From assembly GCA_964528035.1 (NCBI GenBank), contig CAZGQY010000226.1, positions 1 to 6,086 on the forward strand: a DNA stretch of 6,086 nt, in the 5' to 3' direction. The notes under the pieces are model-generated. The model did not search any database and had not been told where the DNA came from. It was given only the letters and a program-made list of their open reading frames with translations. The DNA is from CAZGQY01 sp964528035. Lineage in GTDB: Bacteria; Pseudomonadota; Gammaproteobacteria; Methylococcales; UBA1147. The translations under genes and the position numbers were made by a program. Shown piece by piece: positions 5,752 to 6,086 of this stretch (its first letter is position 1; each line of letters begins with the position of its first letter).

Positions 5752-5768
5752 ATCGAAAGATGGGTTAA
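5752..5768 (-). repeat. Right outer inverted repeat of the MITE-like element
   Basis: ATCGAAAGATGGGTTAA on the plus strand, complementary to 5519-5535. Confidence 0.9.
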
Positions 5769-5827
5769 CAGGCCGATAAGTTAATTCTACGGCGTAGTCA
5801 TCTTATTCGAATGAATGTCTGTTTAGT

Positions 5828-5856
5828 GAATTGCATCGTCTGATCATGCGCAATTC
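5828..5856. repeat. Inverted repeat upstream of the peroxidase-like gene
   Basis: GAATTGC (5828-5834) and GCAATTC (5850-5856) are exact complements with a 15-base loop containing TGATCA. Together with CTACG-G-CGTAG at 5787-5797, this is the only structure seen between the MITE-like element and the next gene. It could be an operator, but chance is not excluded. Confidence 0.3.
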
Positions 5857-5970
5857 GAGTGAGCAGGAATTAATTTAGTGATCATTAAACAAATGGACCA
5901 ACGGATTCAATTCGGAAATTTACGTGCGGTGGTATATGTATCTTCACCGTTACGAGAGGAAATCAAGCAG

Positions 5971-6086
5971 GTGCTAAAAGTTTTAATTGTTACTTTGATC
6001 GCGTACACCTCCCCTTTAGCGGCGGACTCCCTGCTCGGGCTGCCGCCGATTACGATCCCTCAAAATAACGCTCAGTCACCGAAAAA
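5971..6086 (+). CDS. Exported protein start, probable di-heme cytochrome c peroxidase/MauG-like (partial)
   Basis: Only the first 38 codons are in the window. A GTG start at 5971 follows AGAGGA (5955-5960) by 10 nt and opens MLKVLIVTLIAYTSPLAA, a short signal peptide with likely cleavage after PLAA. The mature start DSLLGLPPITIPQNNAQSPK resembles the characteristic LLGLPP-x-IP-x-(D/N)NPQTPEK opening of bacterial di-heme peroxidases of the CcpA/MauG type, in which ALGxxLFFD and the first CXXCH usually follow. Neither haem motif lies inside the window, so the call rests on this opening alone. An in-frame ATG at 5893 would add 26 residues, but they would precede an otherwise normal signal peptide, so the GTG is preferred. 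The gene diverges from the two RoxA-like cytochrome genes and would need the same cytochrome c maturation machinery. Confidence 0.6.
   Translation, partial: MLKVLIVTLIAYTSPLAADSLLGLPPITIPQNNAQSPK

Larger units (their letters stand above)
5519..5768. mobile_element. MITE-like element with 17-bp TIRs and TTAA ends
   Basis: The ends are TTAACCCATCTTTCGAT and its exact reverse complement. The interior is about 20-25% GC by eye, far below the flanking genes, and has no coding frame of useful length. A TTAA at both ends (5519-5522 and 5765-5768) fits either a TTAA target duplication around a 242-bp CCCATC...GATGGG element or insertion at a central TA. Because TTAA is its own complement, sequence alone cannot show whether it is duplicated target or part of the repeat. 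Such short, non-coding, symmetric elements are usually moved by a transposase encoded elsewhere. The family is not assigned: TTAA followed by CCC recalls piggyBac-type ends, but that is only a resemblance. Confidence 0.75.

Overview
The window looks like chromosomal DNA of a proteobacterium, most likely a gammaproteobacterium. The grounds are a close match to the Escherichia coli Tas aldo/keto reductase, periplasmic c-type cytochromes, clear Shine-Dalgarno sites, moderate GC in the genes and a relic IS6-family element. The species cannot be named from sequence alone.

Minus strand, read right to left: a candidate promoter near 4500 precedes two consecutive paralogous di-heme c-type cytochromes of the RoxA/MauG-like type. 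The first (502 aa, 2823-4331) has one N-terminal membrane anchor. The second (644 aa, 876-2810) has an extra multi-pass membrane domain fused in front of the same cytochrome module. They are 12 nt apart, and the stop codon of the first lies inside the ribosome binding site of the second, so they are almost certainly co-transcribed and probably translationally coupled. A tas-like aldo/keto reductase follows after 97 nt and runs off the left edge; it may have its own promoter.

Right of the cytochrome pair is an accessory, mobile-element-rich stretch. At 4534-4993 is a 460-bp IS6-family element with perfect 16-bp terminal inverted repeats; its transposase has lost the whole DDE core to an internal deletion and also carries a frameshift. 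From 4994 to 5518 no intact gene is seen, but there are several inverted repeats and a probable nonsense-interrupted gene remnant on the minus strand. At 5519-5768 is a very AT-rich, MITE-like element with perfect 17-bp terminal inverted repeats ending in TTAA and a second perfect 16-bp inverted repeat nested inside.

At the right edge (5971 onward, plus strand) begins a secreted protein whose N-terminus resembles bacterial di-heme cytochrome c peroxidases of the CcpA/MauG type. If that is right, three exported di-heme cytochromes sit close together, two divergent from the third, with two miniature elements between them. A joint periplasmic oxidative or peroxidative role is an inference; no substrate can be read from the sequence. 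The most notable items are the membrane-domain/RoxA-like fusion with its linked anchored paralog, the transposase-core-deleted IS6 derivative and the nested TTAA-ended palindromic element.
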